Under the pieces are notes generated by a model. The model was given only the letters and a program-made list of their open reading frames with translations, searched no databases and was not told where the DNA came from. Positions 41,501 through 50,674 of a stretch of 64,000 nt of DNA are shown one piece after another. Source of the DNA: Xestospongia muta (taxonomy: Eukaryota; Porifera; Demospongiae; Haplosclerida; Petrosiidae); NCBI GenBank assembly GCA_963693285.1, contig OY848924.1, forward strand, positions 315,001 through 379,000. Reading direction: 5' to 3'. How positions within the stretch are numbered: position 1 is the stretch's first letter; the number at the start of each line of letters is the position of its first letter. The translations under genes and the position numbers were made by a program.

Positions 41501-43066
41501 CCTCAACTACATACATGTATACACTTACATAATCAGGAGTAGCACCTGCATTTTCTAAGAACTGGACTATTGTATTATGACCATAGATGTAAGCTACAGT
41601 ATGAGGTGTTGCTGGTGTATAATAATCAAGATAACCAACCTATATAATAAACAAAGACATTTTAATAGATGAAATAAAATCCAATTCCATATCTGTGTAT
41701 ACACAATACAAGCTATTACTTTACATTGACATGTATCATTAATTAAGACATTACTATCACACAATATAATGGATTTCATTCGATTAAATTATAAGACAAT
41801 ATTAAAAATACTACATGTAAAGATCATGTATGTTATTAATTGTGGATACTAATTCAGTAACTTTAACAAATAGAATAATAATTAATAAATTGTGTAAATG
41901 TTGAAGTTTTTAATTAATATTTAGGTATGGCTAAAATGAATTAATACTCATTAAATCTACATAATTTAAATTAATTACTTAAGTTAGTAGACACAAATAA
42001 TAACAGTAGGTTAAAGGGAAATTAATAGGATCTTACTTCAATGTGACATTTCAAGTTTGCTCCATTCTGAAGGGCTTGCTTGACTCTCTCTAAATGTCCA
42101 CCATAAGCAGAGTTGGAAAGTTCAAAGTCCTATATAATAATAAAACAAGTCATTACATTTAAAACTAGTAAATCATACACAACTACATGTATTATATGAG
42201 ACTAATAAAACTATAGGACAGCTCAAATACACAATACACAAACTGACACTATTTATATAAAAAGAACATGATGTAATTAGTATTATGTATATAACTAACA
42301 GAGACAATTAGACTATACTACAAATACAAGACTACACTAACTAATAATAAACAGTTCAATCATCTTCTTTCCATTCTTTTGTTGCTAATATTTATTTGAT
42401 ATGTGATATGATCAAGTAATAGTAATAACTGGACATTATTCAAGTATTAAAGTGAGTGCTATGAACACATAGAGACAGGTCCATAGAATGATAGTAGATA
42501 CAACCATTGTTTACATAACTAATAGTATTTATCATGTGATAATGAACATGATCAGTTGTAAATTAATAAATATTAATAGTGTGAATAATTATCACAGATA
42601 ATCAGATATAATGTCACTCAACTAAAGTCTATAGCTTGTAATAAACTATCACTTAATGAACAATTTGAGTTATGAAGAAGCTGTGTAGTCTATTTCCAAG
42701 TAATCTTTTCTATTTATGTAAAAAGAAGTACAAGAATTAAGAGAAACAATTTGACTGTTTAGCTAGTTCCCAGTTCTCCACTTTATTAGTAACACTTTAT
42801 AACATTATCAAAGAACTTATTACCTGTAAAATATTCAATAATGGCAAGTGATGCTGAAATAAATTTATGAGGGAACATTAACAATATACTGTAATAGATT
42901 GAGTGTGACAGCCATTTTGTCATGTCTTTCTCTACATATAAACCATACCATACTTAATAATAATATGTAATGTATTGATTGTACACTAACACATGTAGTA
43001 TACTGGATTAGTTACTAATATACTTACAATTCTCCATTGCTCTCTCTCTGATAGTTGACATGCCAT
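23473..43066 (-). CDS. Gene B: ankyrin-Roc-COR-death-GTPase-COR-death-membrane protein
   Basis: Twenty-four minus-strand coding exons join into an open frame of 2218 codons plus stop: 43028-43066 (ATG at 43066), 42824-42853, 42037-42129, 41529-41639, 39646-39744, 38919-39017, 37901-37999, 37042-37140, 36533-36634, 36285-36392, 34480-34578, 32957-33058, 30442-32514, 30193-30301, 29753-30028, 29576-29638, 29271-29318, 29131-29184, 28859-28912, 28144-28203, 26959-27003, 24112-26499, 23748-24056 and 23473-23570. Ankyrin exons are all phase 0-0, linkers all phase 1-1, and total length is divisible by three. The architecture resembles DAPK1 without its kinase domain plus a second GTPase module. The likely role is a membrane-tethered death-fold scaffold or sensor (inference). 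Joining of the two halves rests on phase continuity, not on transcripts. Confidence 0.7.
23748..24056 (-). CDS. Gene B second death domain exon
   Basis: The 103-codon exon starts GKRPELSQLMNLLTHISARW, continues KLLGDQLEVEANFIECLEKS, and ends LRDVLQKWIEMKPTPVTWEN followed by a basic tail. The W-x2-LG-x2-L, L-x2-VL-x-W and VTW positions are those of the six-helix death domain. It directly follows the second GTPase-COR exon in phase 1, the same order used by the first module. It likely makes homotypic contacts with other death domains. Confidence 0.8.
24112..26499 (-). CDS. Gene B second GTPase (Roc-like) plus COR-like region
   Basis: A single 796-codon exon. It opens DFQYLHKAIQSSGKVEAN, then the P-loop GPARVGKTSVK (G1), a Glu/Asp/Asn/Ser-rich insert of roughly 150 residues, DSGGQ (G3) within LYFIDSGGQIQF, and VITIATHRDKYDEL, the T-H-x-D form of G4. 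A winged-helix COR-like half follows (WYAYEILLRHKARDS, LVFIDPYSLIQVVNEL). The insert between G1 and G3 replaces the switch-I area and is far longer than in LRRK2 or DAPK1. The C-terminal part contains IAFFCPCGEQPRHLAIL, a Cys-rich loop I cannot assign. It is clearly divergent from the first Roc module. Confidence 0.75.
26610..26713. repeat. Short inverted repeat (fold-back) in gene B intron
   Basis: ACCATAGAAGTTGAAAGTG at 26612-26630 pairs with CACTTTGAACTTCTATG at 26694-26710 with few mismatches, leaving a loop of about 60 nt. It may be a small MITE core or an RNA hairpin in the intron. A related GTTATTGCCCAACC motif occurs on its right side and again at 26897. Confidence 0.4.
26959..29638 (-). 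CDS. Gene B linker: six phase-1 microexons
   Basis: Exons 29576-29638, 29271-29318, 29131-29184, 28859-28912, 28144-28203 and 26959-27003 each add 15 to 21 codons in phase 1-1. They encode Asp/Glu/Ser/Thr-rich segments such as DVTQTDKNTTDKQSD, VDERVSESITEDSNTVS and EDESVDKTIIDNSKTIT. No structured domain is visible. The second and third are near-homologous to gene C linkers (57773-57820 and 57633-57686), so they are a conserved cassette family. Equal phases mean any could be skipped without shifting frame. They connect the first death domain to the second GTPase. Confidence 0.7.
27186..27661. mobile_element. MITE-like element (family M5) in gene B intron
   Basis: Left end CCATATATCGGGAAATATC and right end (reversed) CAATATATCGGAAAACTTTC form imperfect inverted repeats flanked by TA. 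Interior segments GCGAATTTCACAAATT and AATTCGCAAAAATATCCC also mirror each other. Open frames on both strands inside it (27209-27463, 27480-27716) show no family features. Confidence 0.5.
29753..30028 (-). CDS. Gene B first death domain exon
   Basis: The 92-codon exon starts AKPPKKCDLLKLMSDIAF and continues QWKIIGERLEIKNKYLASLQ, EKLSEVLQLWMDTMPK and VVTWNTILQTIES. The Trp, LG-like and L-x-W anchor positions fit a death domain. It follows the COR domain, separated by a 36-codon hinge exon (30193-30301), as in DAPK1 where a death domain closes the ROCO module. Similarity to the second death domain is clear in the VTW helix but low overall. Confidence 0.8.
30193..30301 (-). CDS. Gene B hinge exon between COR and death domain
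   Basis: Thirty-six codons beginning MYSIEFKVLSSQPLTHDEIM and ending near NISFLK, entering in phase 0 and leaving in phase 1. A second acceptor eight codons inside (before GTTCTT) also keeps frame, so the exact start is uncertain. No domain recognised. Confidence 0.55.
30442..32514 (-). CDS. Gene B ROCO core: last ankyrin repeat, Roc GTPase and COR
   Basis: One 691-codon exon. It opens with an ankyrin repeat (NGDSLLHLACANSKVDVISY), then linker and Roc: FFCGNMTAGKSSL (G1, about protein residue 440), ILYDFAGHQEYYSSHAAVLE (G3) and QVIVVGSYADQF (G4, a variant of T-H-x-D). COR follows with VSILQELF-type winged-helix segments, FFPALITTEPPSD and RFQFLSVRFLHVLLLRLAY, and it ends FFHGQNPL at the donor. 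DAPK1, LRRK2 and MFHAS1 share this tandem. No kinase or leucine-rich repeat is attached. Roc-COR proteins typically dimerise through COR and cycle GTP slowly. Gene C carries a close paralogue. Confidence 0.88.
32957..42129 (-). CDS. Gene B ankyrin-repeat exon array
   Basis: Ten phase-0 exons of 93 to 111 bp. In transcript order they read DFELSNSAYGGHLERVKQAL, a 37-codon repeat ending GATPDY, DEILLAAAMCGLVDIV, then NDNTALHIASHNGCIEVV, DDNTALHIALRNGHTEVV and NDDTALHLASDSGYTEIV (37042-39017, mutually near-identical), LGHSPLHLAYWYGHDNIV, DHLLLISAYNGDIENV, GQQTALHFASEGGYCDIV and DRRTAAHYAAQKGHVDVL. Each carries the hydrophobic ankyrin core. The three central exons are separated by R1 elements and arose by local exon duplication. 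Introns between them are shared with gene A. Confidence 0.8.
33060..34470. other. Gene B intron, repeated in genes A and C
   Basis: Gene-free intron whose left part matches about 63010-63940 and parts of 5390-7020. It includes TGAAAATTT-type AT-rich DNA and the conserved block AACCACACCCACTGATATGC. No coding or RNA feature seen. Confidence 0.5.
35505..35774 (+). CDS. MADF-like open frame, copy 2
   Basis: Starts MADKKLIKAVRCFPYLWQVS and continues KSYKDVRTRENAW, keeping the Trp that is a stop codon in the copy at 203-352. The MADF-like part is about 50 codons, after which the frame runs into a hydrophobic tail (LLEPLSKYRMYLQFS) and stops at 35774. A complete MADF domain is about 85 residues, so this is either a first exon or a fragment. 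It lies in an intron of gene B on the opposite strand. Harbinger-type transposon origin is possible, but no transposase is nearby. Confidence 0.45.
   Translation: MADKKLIKAVRCFPYLWQVSGKSYKDVRTRENAWKKDASQIIKETVNRNNILLLCYFELSYHDLLEPLSKYRMYLQFSLFLLSSLSSVK
37410..38888. repeat. Two R1 elements interleaved with duplicated ankyrin exons
   Basis: R1 copies at 37410-37870 and 38271-38888 alternate with ankyrin exons 37042-37140, 37901-37999 and 38919-39017. The copies differ by internal deletions: the first lacks the middle present at 2307-2760, the second lacks a different part. Each unit (exon, intron, element) is about 0.86 to 1.02 kb. Confidence 0.65.
40082..40875. mobile_element. Complete copy of element M3 with perfect 19-bp inverted ends
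   Basis: Left CTCTGTCCGAGTTGAGTTG and right CAACTCAACTCGGACAGAG are exact reverse complements, flanked by TA on each side. The plus strand inside encodes EVVVNVYGYFEEVSRRQ followed by SDATGVSCTSIKRLL (about 40290-40420), resembling the first helix-turn-helix of an IS630/Tc1-family transposase, but no catalytic domain is present. It is therefore a deletion derivative. The paralogous copy at 8935-9650 has lost its right end. Confidence 0.75.
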
Positions 43067-43700
43067 TGCCAGGAGACCTGGCAGCCCTTGACTGGTACTG
43101 TTAAGTTGATCTAGTTCTATAATAGAACATTAGATATCAATGTACATATATCAGTTATACTATAATGTCTTATATATATCACTTTATATAACAAAGATAA
43201 TAAACTGTATCATCTTCATTTATTGTCATTGTACAATCATATACAACATGATCATGTCAACATCATCTCAAGTACAATATCTTAAACATTGAAACAAATA
43301 AAGAGACATTTTTCAATCATAGAAAGGTTAAAAAGTTGGAACTCCAAAAACAAATGAACATAGCTTATGTTTACACAGTCTTAACTCTTCTATTTTTGTA
43401 ATTGTCTGAAATACTCTCTTGTTACCAGTACTAGCTAGAAATACACTAAGTCATAGAAAAGAATGTACTTCCTCTTCAATCAAATGTCATAAGAAGTAAC
43501 ATATCTCGTGTATGTAGTCAACAAGTAAACACTGTAGTACAGCAAGTGTTAACATGATCCATGACTCATATTATCTAGATACAATACTACTAATTAACTT
43601 CTACTTTATATTACTTACCAACTTAGTCACTCGTATATACAACAACTTCTCTTTCTTTGCTGGGAAAGAGCGCCATCACATGACGTTGAGACGTCATTAG
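43067..43700 (-). promoter_or_regulatory. Gene B 5' untranslated exons and putative promoter
   Basis: The first coding exon extends upstream to an acceptor after 43116, and a further non-coding exon is implied by the donor at about 43613-43618. The region just beyond it carries TGACGT and GACGTCATT (43690-43698), conserved with gene A. The adjacent E-box of gene A is changed by one base. Confidence 0.4.
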
Positions 43701-43954
43701 ACGATTTGGGTGGGGCTCAATTCTTTCTAACTACAGGGGCTACCCTCAGACTCCTTATGCAGACATAAATGTATTTAATTATAATTACTTCGACAAGTAT
43801 ACTTTAATTCTGCTTTGGATCGGGTTCAACTCTGCAATTGAAAACAGTAACATTGCTTTATTTATTTTAAGAGGAATGGTTATTATGAGTCTTCCTCTCT
43901 AAATCTGATAATACTAGTCTGATATCTATACTAGACTTGACTACTAATGATTTT

Positions 43955-45691
43955 CGCAGTGGCTAGAGGTCCGGCAGCTGGAGAGAATTTTCCGGCACAG
44001 TCGGCACTACAGATCCAGCAGTGTCATATCCGGACGTAGACGGACGCAATGCACATGGCTGTGACTTTGGATTTCAAATATCAAACTTGACCACAGGTAT
44101 TTATTATTATGACAAGATCTACAAAACCAAAGTTTAGACTTCGGTAGATTATGCAAGTTGATACATTTAAAATGGTACCAAATCAAGCAACTATCACATT
44201 GTATGGATGACTCAGTTTCATCATTGATAGGACTTCTACATCTGCCACAATACAACAGAGGGCTTCCTTTTATGATAGCAATTACGTCTTCTACTGCTAA
44301 CCAGGCTTTTCTTGTGAAGTACTTCTTTCATATTTCTAGGCACACTTGTGGATCCAAACAAGAAGCAGTCACTTTCTCAGACCTTATCTCCACCTGATAT
44401 TCTTTAATCAAAACTTTATAGGAAATGGCAGCCTCAGCAATAATGGGGTCAACAAACCAGAGCAAAATTACTATAAAATATTAATTAATTGTTAAGAATG
44501 CAGTTAGAGGTCACATACCCTTCTCTCTGTCAACAGGAGGTTTCTTTAAGAAGGTAATGGGCTTGTTTAGCTTTTGTTTCTTATTAGGCAGACCTATAAC
44601 TGTTTTCTCTGCTCCCTTAGACCTTCCCCTTTTCCTCATCTTAGGTGGTAGTTTAACACTATCTAGACCTGAAATAATGTTACCTACATATAACAACTGT
44701 AAACATATACTGTACATATACTCACCATTGTTCTCCTTATCTGAGTCACATTGTGTATCTCCAATACTAGATCTATCTACTATGTTCTCATTATTATCTG
44801 AAAGTAATCAACAGATGTTTGAAATTAATGGAAGTAAACAAACCTTCACTCTGGATGTCAACACTGGTACTATCTAGATCATTGACATATCCAACATCTT
44901 CATTTAAGCAGTGTATTAGACAATCCAGATTATCTAAAAAGTACACCTAATAAACATTCATGTAATGTGTCTGTACCTTCATTCTTTTTGTAATTATCAT
45001 CTGTATTTGTGAAAATTAAAATCAGGTATAACTAATACTATATTTACACTTACCAATCATTTCAAAGCACTGATGACTAGAAGCTACTTCCTCAGTGACA
45101 ACAGCCTGTCCACCTCTTTCCCATATACTATGCAATTGCTCTAATACATCTATTCACTCCTTGAACTCATCCATTTCAACTTCTGAAGCAAGAGAAGGTA
45201 ATTGCTCAATCATTGCCTTGGCTCTCCTGAATTTGTCATGTTGAGACAGCACTGTTTCCTTTTGTTCTGTGGACATACACTTAAGAGACAACTATATAAT
45301 TAACTGACATAATATAACTTACTGGAGTTACTTGATAAGTCTCATCATTTGCTGCTGCTTCATGATTCTAAACACCTGCTGAAGGTAAGACATCTTCCAA
45401 TGGTCAGGAATATCCCTTGCTGACAAAAGAGAAACACCTTCTTTTTCATGTACTGCAAACATGTGCCTGCAAGGCAGTTTCATTGTACTCAAAAACTTGC
45501 ACTGACATGCATCATTGCTCACACTCAGAGTACCTAATTCAAGACACCACAATAATTTTAGTAGTTATAAGCCATAATATATAATAATTATGTACCTTCA
45601 CTAGAAGAAGCAGTGTACAGACCATCCTTGTCTGTCGCTATAAGGGCAACGTTTTTTCAAAATGCAAGTTGCTTAGAGACATAGTGACAAG
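43955..45691 (-). mobile_element. Truncated MULE copy
   Basis: Matches 12638-14371 of the full element, including the left inverted repeat and the same AATGATTTT left flank, then ends abruptly at 45691 in unrelated DNA. The PHD exon (44007-44255), AT-hook exon (44511-44717, here RGRSKG instead of RGRPKG) and SWIM exon (45328-45552) are recognisable. Extra stops are present, including a Cys-to-TGA change near 44330 and an Arg-to-TGA change near 45156. It is not an independent insertion: the left flank shows it was copied with the surrounding gene. Confidence 0.9.
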
Positions 45692-45851
45692 ATTTAAATT
45701 CACAATTAATAATACAACAAACATTGCTAGTTTGAGATGTCATTAATTATTTTTATGTCACTTTTCCGTAATAAGTACATGTATTAAGTATTCTTGCTAA
45801 TTTTATTGAATGACATTTATACCAGAAACAAAATTATTATTTAAAACTAAC

Positions 45852-46349
45852 TTCATCTCCATAATTTACATCTGCTCCATTCTTAAGAGCTGACATCAAT
45901 CTCTCTAGGTCTCCATCTTTAGCAGCATTGAAAAGTGGTAAATCATAGCTCTGAAATAGTAAGATATAGATTTATAAGATATAGATAATTTTCAATCGAG
46001 GTTGTCTCTTCAATGGTTAAAACAAGATCCAATAAGGTATTAATAGTAATAACTATTTCCTGTCTCCATTTCTTAGGAATTATTCTACATTCACTTACTT
46101 TGTTTTTTTGCCATCTCTACTCTAATATACTAATAATATGCAGTGGACAATTGTCTACCATTAGACTATTGGACCCTATACATTGTTATATACTATAAGT
46201 AACCTTATTAATGTACATATTCTACAAAAGATAACTTTGTGTCCATTGATAACAATAATATAAAATGTTTGGACTACACTATATAGTACATATACTAAAT
46301 ACAAACTCACATGATTCCTTTTATCAGAAGAGATTTGTATATTAGCCAT
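45852..46349 (-). pseudogene. Gene D: isolated 5' end of a fourth ankyrin gene
   Basis: Exon 46311-46349 begins at an ATG (46349) and encodes MANIQISSDKRNH, ending in phase 0. Exon 45852-45950 adds SYDLPLFNAAKDGDLERLMS, then ALKNGADVNYGDE, a standard ankyrin repeat, with a good donor GTTAGT. The exon sizes (39 and 99 bp) mirror the starts of genes A and B, but the sequence is different. No further exon follows, because the truncated MULE and then gene B's promoter lie downstream. It appears to be a gene cut by the duplication. Confidence 0.6.
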
Positions 46350-46359
46350 ATTTCAAGAC

Positions 46360-49300
46360 TTGATATAAAGTTTTGATATGTGTTCCTACAGAATAACTTC
46401 TCCAAATAAAAGTCTGAAGGTTAAAAGTGTCTTAGTTCTAAACTATTATAAAGTATATTTTCCTTCAGCAATAAAACAATTGAATGATGTACTTTGTACT
46501 TTCTCTTTACTGATATAATTCACTGTAAACAGTATCACAAGACAATAAACATGTCTTAAGAAGAGATTCTCTTAATTATTAGTAATGGTATTGAAAACCC
46601 AGCTAGTAATGGCTTGTATTTGCTTTTTCCTTCTTTCTCACAAATCTTTGTTACCAGCAGCCTCAAAATTAAAATGTATGAACATTTACTTTGTGCATTT
46701 TTACTATGACAGACTCATTACTTTTGTGAAAATGAACCTCTCTGTATATTGAAAATGTGATGATTATTAACACACAAAATAAATTAAACCCAATCTATAT
46801 CATCATCATCCCTCCTCAAATACCTTCGCTGCCAGAGAAAAAATCTGAAGACATACATGTAAAATCTTTGGAAACTACAATAAACATAACACACTGTCCC
46901 GATAGATTTCCTATCATAGCTACTATGAGTGAAATTATGATAACAAATAAAGCAAAGTTGTGATAAATGTGCTTTCCCTCAAGTACATTATAAAAACAAA
47001 TGATGTATTAAGTCTCAGATAGAGTATATAAAAATACACACAACTTATTAGATGTAAACATCACACACTCTTATCTTTGAGGGGATGTACATCAATCATA
47101 CTGTTCATAGTGTTGGTTTGTTTCTTATGATAATTTTACTCATTGAAGCTGTGATAATTATAATAGCCATCAGTGAAAGGTCAATACATATTTAATGTAA
47201 TATTTCAAGTACTTCTTAGCTGGTATACATGAATGTTCTTTTTCACATCTATTTCTATTAATTCTTGCCCATCACCACAAAGTGCTATAATGTTTATTAT
47301 TGTACTGTCTAATTACTACATTATATGTACTTAGGTCTGATATATTTGGTAACTATGTAATGTGTTCATCGTATGACACTTACAACATCTCTAAGTTGAA
47401 TGTATTGGAAATACACTTAGCAATATCAACAATCCCTAGGGCTATGCCCTCATAATTATTGATTCTGTTTTGTGAATGTCCAATTATACTAAGAATACAT
47501 GCATACGGAGGGTTTGTTTCATGTAGTGTTAGACTAAATTTAATGATAAATATGGCTTTGATCTCTAGTCCGTCCAGGATAATTGTAAATTTTAGTATTT
47601 ATAACATAACTTCTATATACCTAGCTTCTAACTTAGTCATTGATCTTATTTATCTTCATACTGCTCTAGATATTACAATTTGTAGCAGCTATTCAGCTCA
47701 AACAAGCATCTTTTGAATACCAGTGGATACAGCACTTACCACTGAGAGTTATCACCTTCAATCTGTAAAGTTTGACTGTGTAAGACTATATAAGCTATCA
47801 CTTCATGCATATTATGTAATATCACATGATGGCAGTTCAGTAACTAATTCTACAAGTATATTACTTACCAATTTCTTTTGATTACAAATGTACCACAAAT
47901 TCAACAAGATCCAAAGTCTGCACAAAGATCAATCAGTGTTTCTTATTAAGTCTGAAGTGACATCAGTCATGGTAGACAACCTGACTATATACAAACAAAT
48001 TTTATCTGAAAGTTACGCTATATATAATTATAGATATGTGGGTGATGTTACTTACAGCCAACTAGATGCTTGAAAGTGTTCACCTGACAGAATCTCTATT
48101 GAGTACACTCCTACAATTTAATAATAATTAAAATAGCTACAGCTTACACTGTAGTAATACTATACATACTTTTTATACCACATGTTAGTGAGTGTAAGTC
48201 ACACACTGAAAAGCTATAGTAGTTCAACTGATTTGCTTAAAGGAAATTACAACAAAATAGTTTATGGCCGTATTTGCTATAATTTATTAGGTATAAAATT
48301 AATGATTATATTAGGAGGTTAGTGTCCTGATCAAAAAGTAAAGACTTCTTATCAAATTTCTAAAGATATATATACCAATATATAATAATATTATATAATA
48401 AATAATATTAATTATATTACATGACATATGGATATTAATAATAGATATTAAATAGAGAAGGGACAAAATAATATACAACTGAACTAACAAGATATAGTTA
48501 GTATTTAAGACTGTATGATGTCATTATGTCATAATGACTGTAACTATTTATAGTAACTACTTGTCTATTTTTAGTAACTTGGTTCAGTTAATATTGTGGT
48601 GTACTGCTGTCTCGGGTTTAACAAAAGTATCACAGTTCAATATACATATAATAAGGATGATGTGGTCAATGTATTTGATAGAGACAGAAAATGTTTACAG
48701 TTGTAGCATGTTATGCCTTAATTGACCAATCAGATTGCTCTATTTTTCAGTACAATAAATAACTTATACAACTCCCTATACGTTTTATACAGTTTTTTCT
48801 GATACTATGATTTCTAAGGCTATAGTAATCAATTTGATGAATGCTAAGTTGGCCGATAGTGAATTTCAGTGGTTGTCTCACAAGGTTAGCAGAAGGGTTT
48901 GGTCTTGCAAAACTAGGTAGAAAGTTCCCTTTAAAAGAGTCTAATAAGTAATTATTTTCCATGAACTTAAGCACCATTGCTGATTTTGGAGTAGAACCCT
49001 CTGTTTAGAATGTTATGCAATTAACAACAGATATTTATGAAAAATTGACATCCATGTTGGAATATACATTCTAAACTTCTATGTTATAGAAGCAGTAGAT
49101 TTGAATTTGAATATAGCCAGGCACTACCTCTTTTCAGCTGACGTAAGACTTCAGTGACAGTGACTATAGTTTGGTTGTTTCATGTGTTCATTTCACTTGT
49201 AAAATCAACAGCTGTTTCATGTAGTCCTCTCTAGTTGATCAACCTCAGTAATTGATAACACTTCAGTAATATCAACTAGAGGAGGACTGTTGTATGAGTG

Positions 49301-50200
49301 ACACTGCATTTTTTTCCATTGGTATGAAGATACCTCAGTAGCTCTTTTAAGGACAGTATACTTCATTATCTCTCTATAATACCATATAATGTAAAGGCTG
49401 AAATATTGTCAGTAAATGATGCAATTTTCTTTATAGTAGGTCCTTCTAGAACTGATTAACTACTACTATGGAAGATTCATTCCAATGTTAGCAAACAGCT
49501 AATTCTCTCACCAGCTGTATTTGTAAGGGACAATCATCCTTCTGCAACTCAATTGAATTATACTGGTAACTAACATACTTCAACAAGAAATACTGAGATA
49601 TATGGTAACAATGACAGTTATGGTATCATAACAGCTAATGAAATGTTAAAGATGTTTATAAATGTACAACTACACTAATATACATGTAAATATTTCCTTA
49701 ATTAACTAATATAATTTATTATTATATAATAATATTGAACTCACTAAACTCTTGAACTGCCACTGAAACTCATATGGCTGAGCTTTTGATATCTGTGAGT
49801 TGATTATCTACATAATGTGATGACCCACACTGAACCTAGTGCAGTTTACAATGATAACTTCAAACTAAGTTAGCCATCGGCTAAGTGCTTTCAATAATAA
49901 TATAGCAACTACTTGTATTATCCATTAATTCTGTGCATTCCCTCAGACAATGTGTACAATATATAGAACTAAAAAAGTTTTGAATTGAGGAGAACTCACA
50001 CAAATTTCACAAAAAAACATTCAAAACTATTCAAACAATTGAGGTAAATAAAGAATTATAGATGGTAAAGTAAATAACTATGTCAAAAAGGGTGAACTAT
50101 TATCTGGTGATATAAAAACTTCAGCTTAAAAACTGTTGCAGTCTCTAATACACTTGTTAATATAAAATATTGTAATTATAAAAACATAACATGGTACAAA
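46360..50200. other. Single-copy region without recognisable genes
   Basis: About 3.8 kb with no counterpart elsewhere in the window. Several open frames of 60 to 85 codons exist on both strands but lack domains or splice continuity. A possible 23-nt minus-strand microexon lies near 47745 (bounded by CTTTACAG and GTAAGTG). A sequence GACCAATCAGATTGC near 48724 recurs at about 18679 and, inverted, at 55306, suggesting a tiny repeat family. I cannot support a gene here. Confidence 0.45.
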
Positions 50201-50215
50201 TTATATAAAATCAAT

Positions 50216-50400
50216 TCAAGGTGGTGTAGCTTCAGATAAACTTTTGACCCAGCTTATTAGGCCAGTTAGTTGAGCATGATCTTCAGGAGGTACTGTTATT
50301 ATAGCACTCTCAGTAACATTGAGTACTTCAGTCACTGCAGACATTAGGTTCTTAGCATTGACTATCAACAGTTGAGTGGCTTCTTGATCTGCTTTTGTGT
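50216..50400 (-). pseudogene. Orphan vinculin-like C-terminal exon
   Basis: The exon enters in phase 1 after an acceptor at 50401-50402 and encodes 60 residues to a TGA at 50216. It reads ADQEATQLLIVNAKNLMSAV, then TEVLNVTESAIITVPPEDHA, and a tail with LISWVKSLSEATPP. This aligns by eye with the last helix of the vinculin tail (the [20 protein letters not shown] region of vertebrate vinculin). Nothing upstream on the minus strand continues it, because the duplicated kinase-like block starts at about 50413. It is probably the severed 3' end of a vinculin/catenin-family gene. Confidence 0.6.
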
Positions 50401-50412
50401 CTATGTAAAAAT

Positions 50413-50480
50413 GAATTATAGGTAATATTACAATACAAGGGACTAAATATATTATAGGTAATATTACAATACAAGGGGCT
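50413..50480. repeat. Short tandem duplication at segmental-duplication edge
   Basis: TTATAGGTAATATTACAATA followed by CAAGGGACTAAA occurs twice in tandem here but only once in the other copy (about 17391). It sits exactly where homology with the kinase-like block begins, so it probably marks the junction. Confidence 0.7.
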
Positions 50481-50674
50481 AAACTAGGTAATTTGACAAC
50501 AACAGTTAGTAACTTTACTTACTTTCATTTCATGTAGATATCACTCATCTTGACAATGTCACTGAGAGAATAAATCAATCTGATAAGTTTGCATTTGAGA
50601 GGTGGGGCTCATAAAGATAATTAAAAGGCGGAGCTCATTATTTTTAGTAGGCGTGGTAGTGGTCCACATGGAAT

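Noticed and set aside
47738..47900. Possible microexons on the minus strand with good splice-like motifs
   Set aside because: No reading frame or domain context ties them to a gene; in AT-rich DNA such motifs are frequent by chance.
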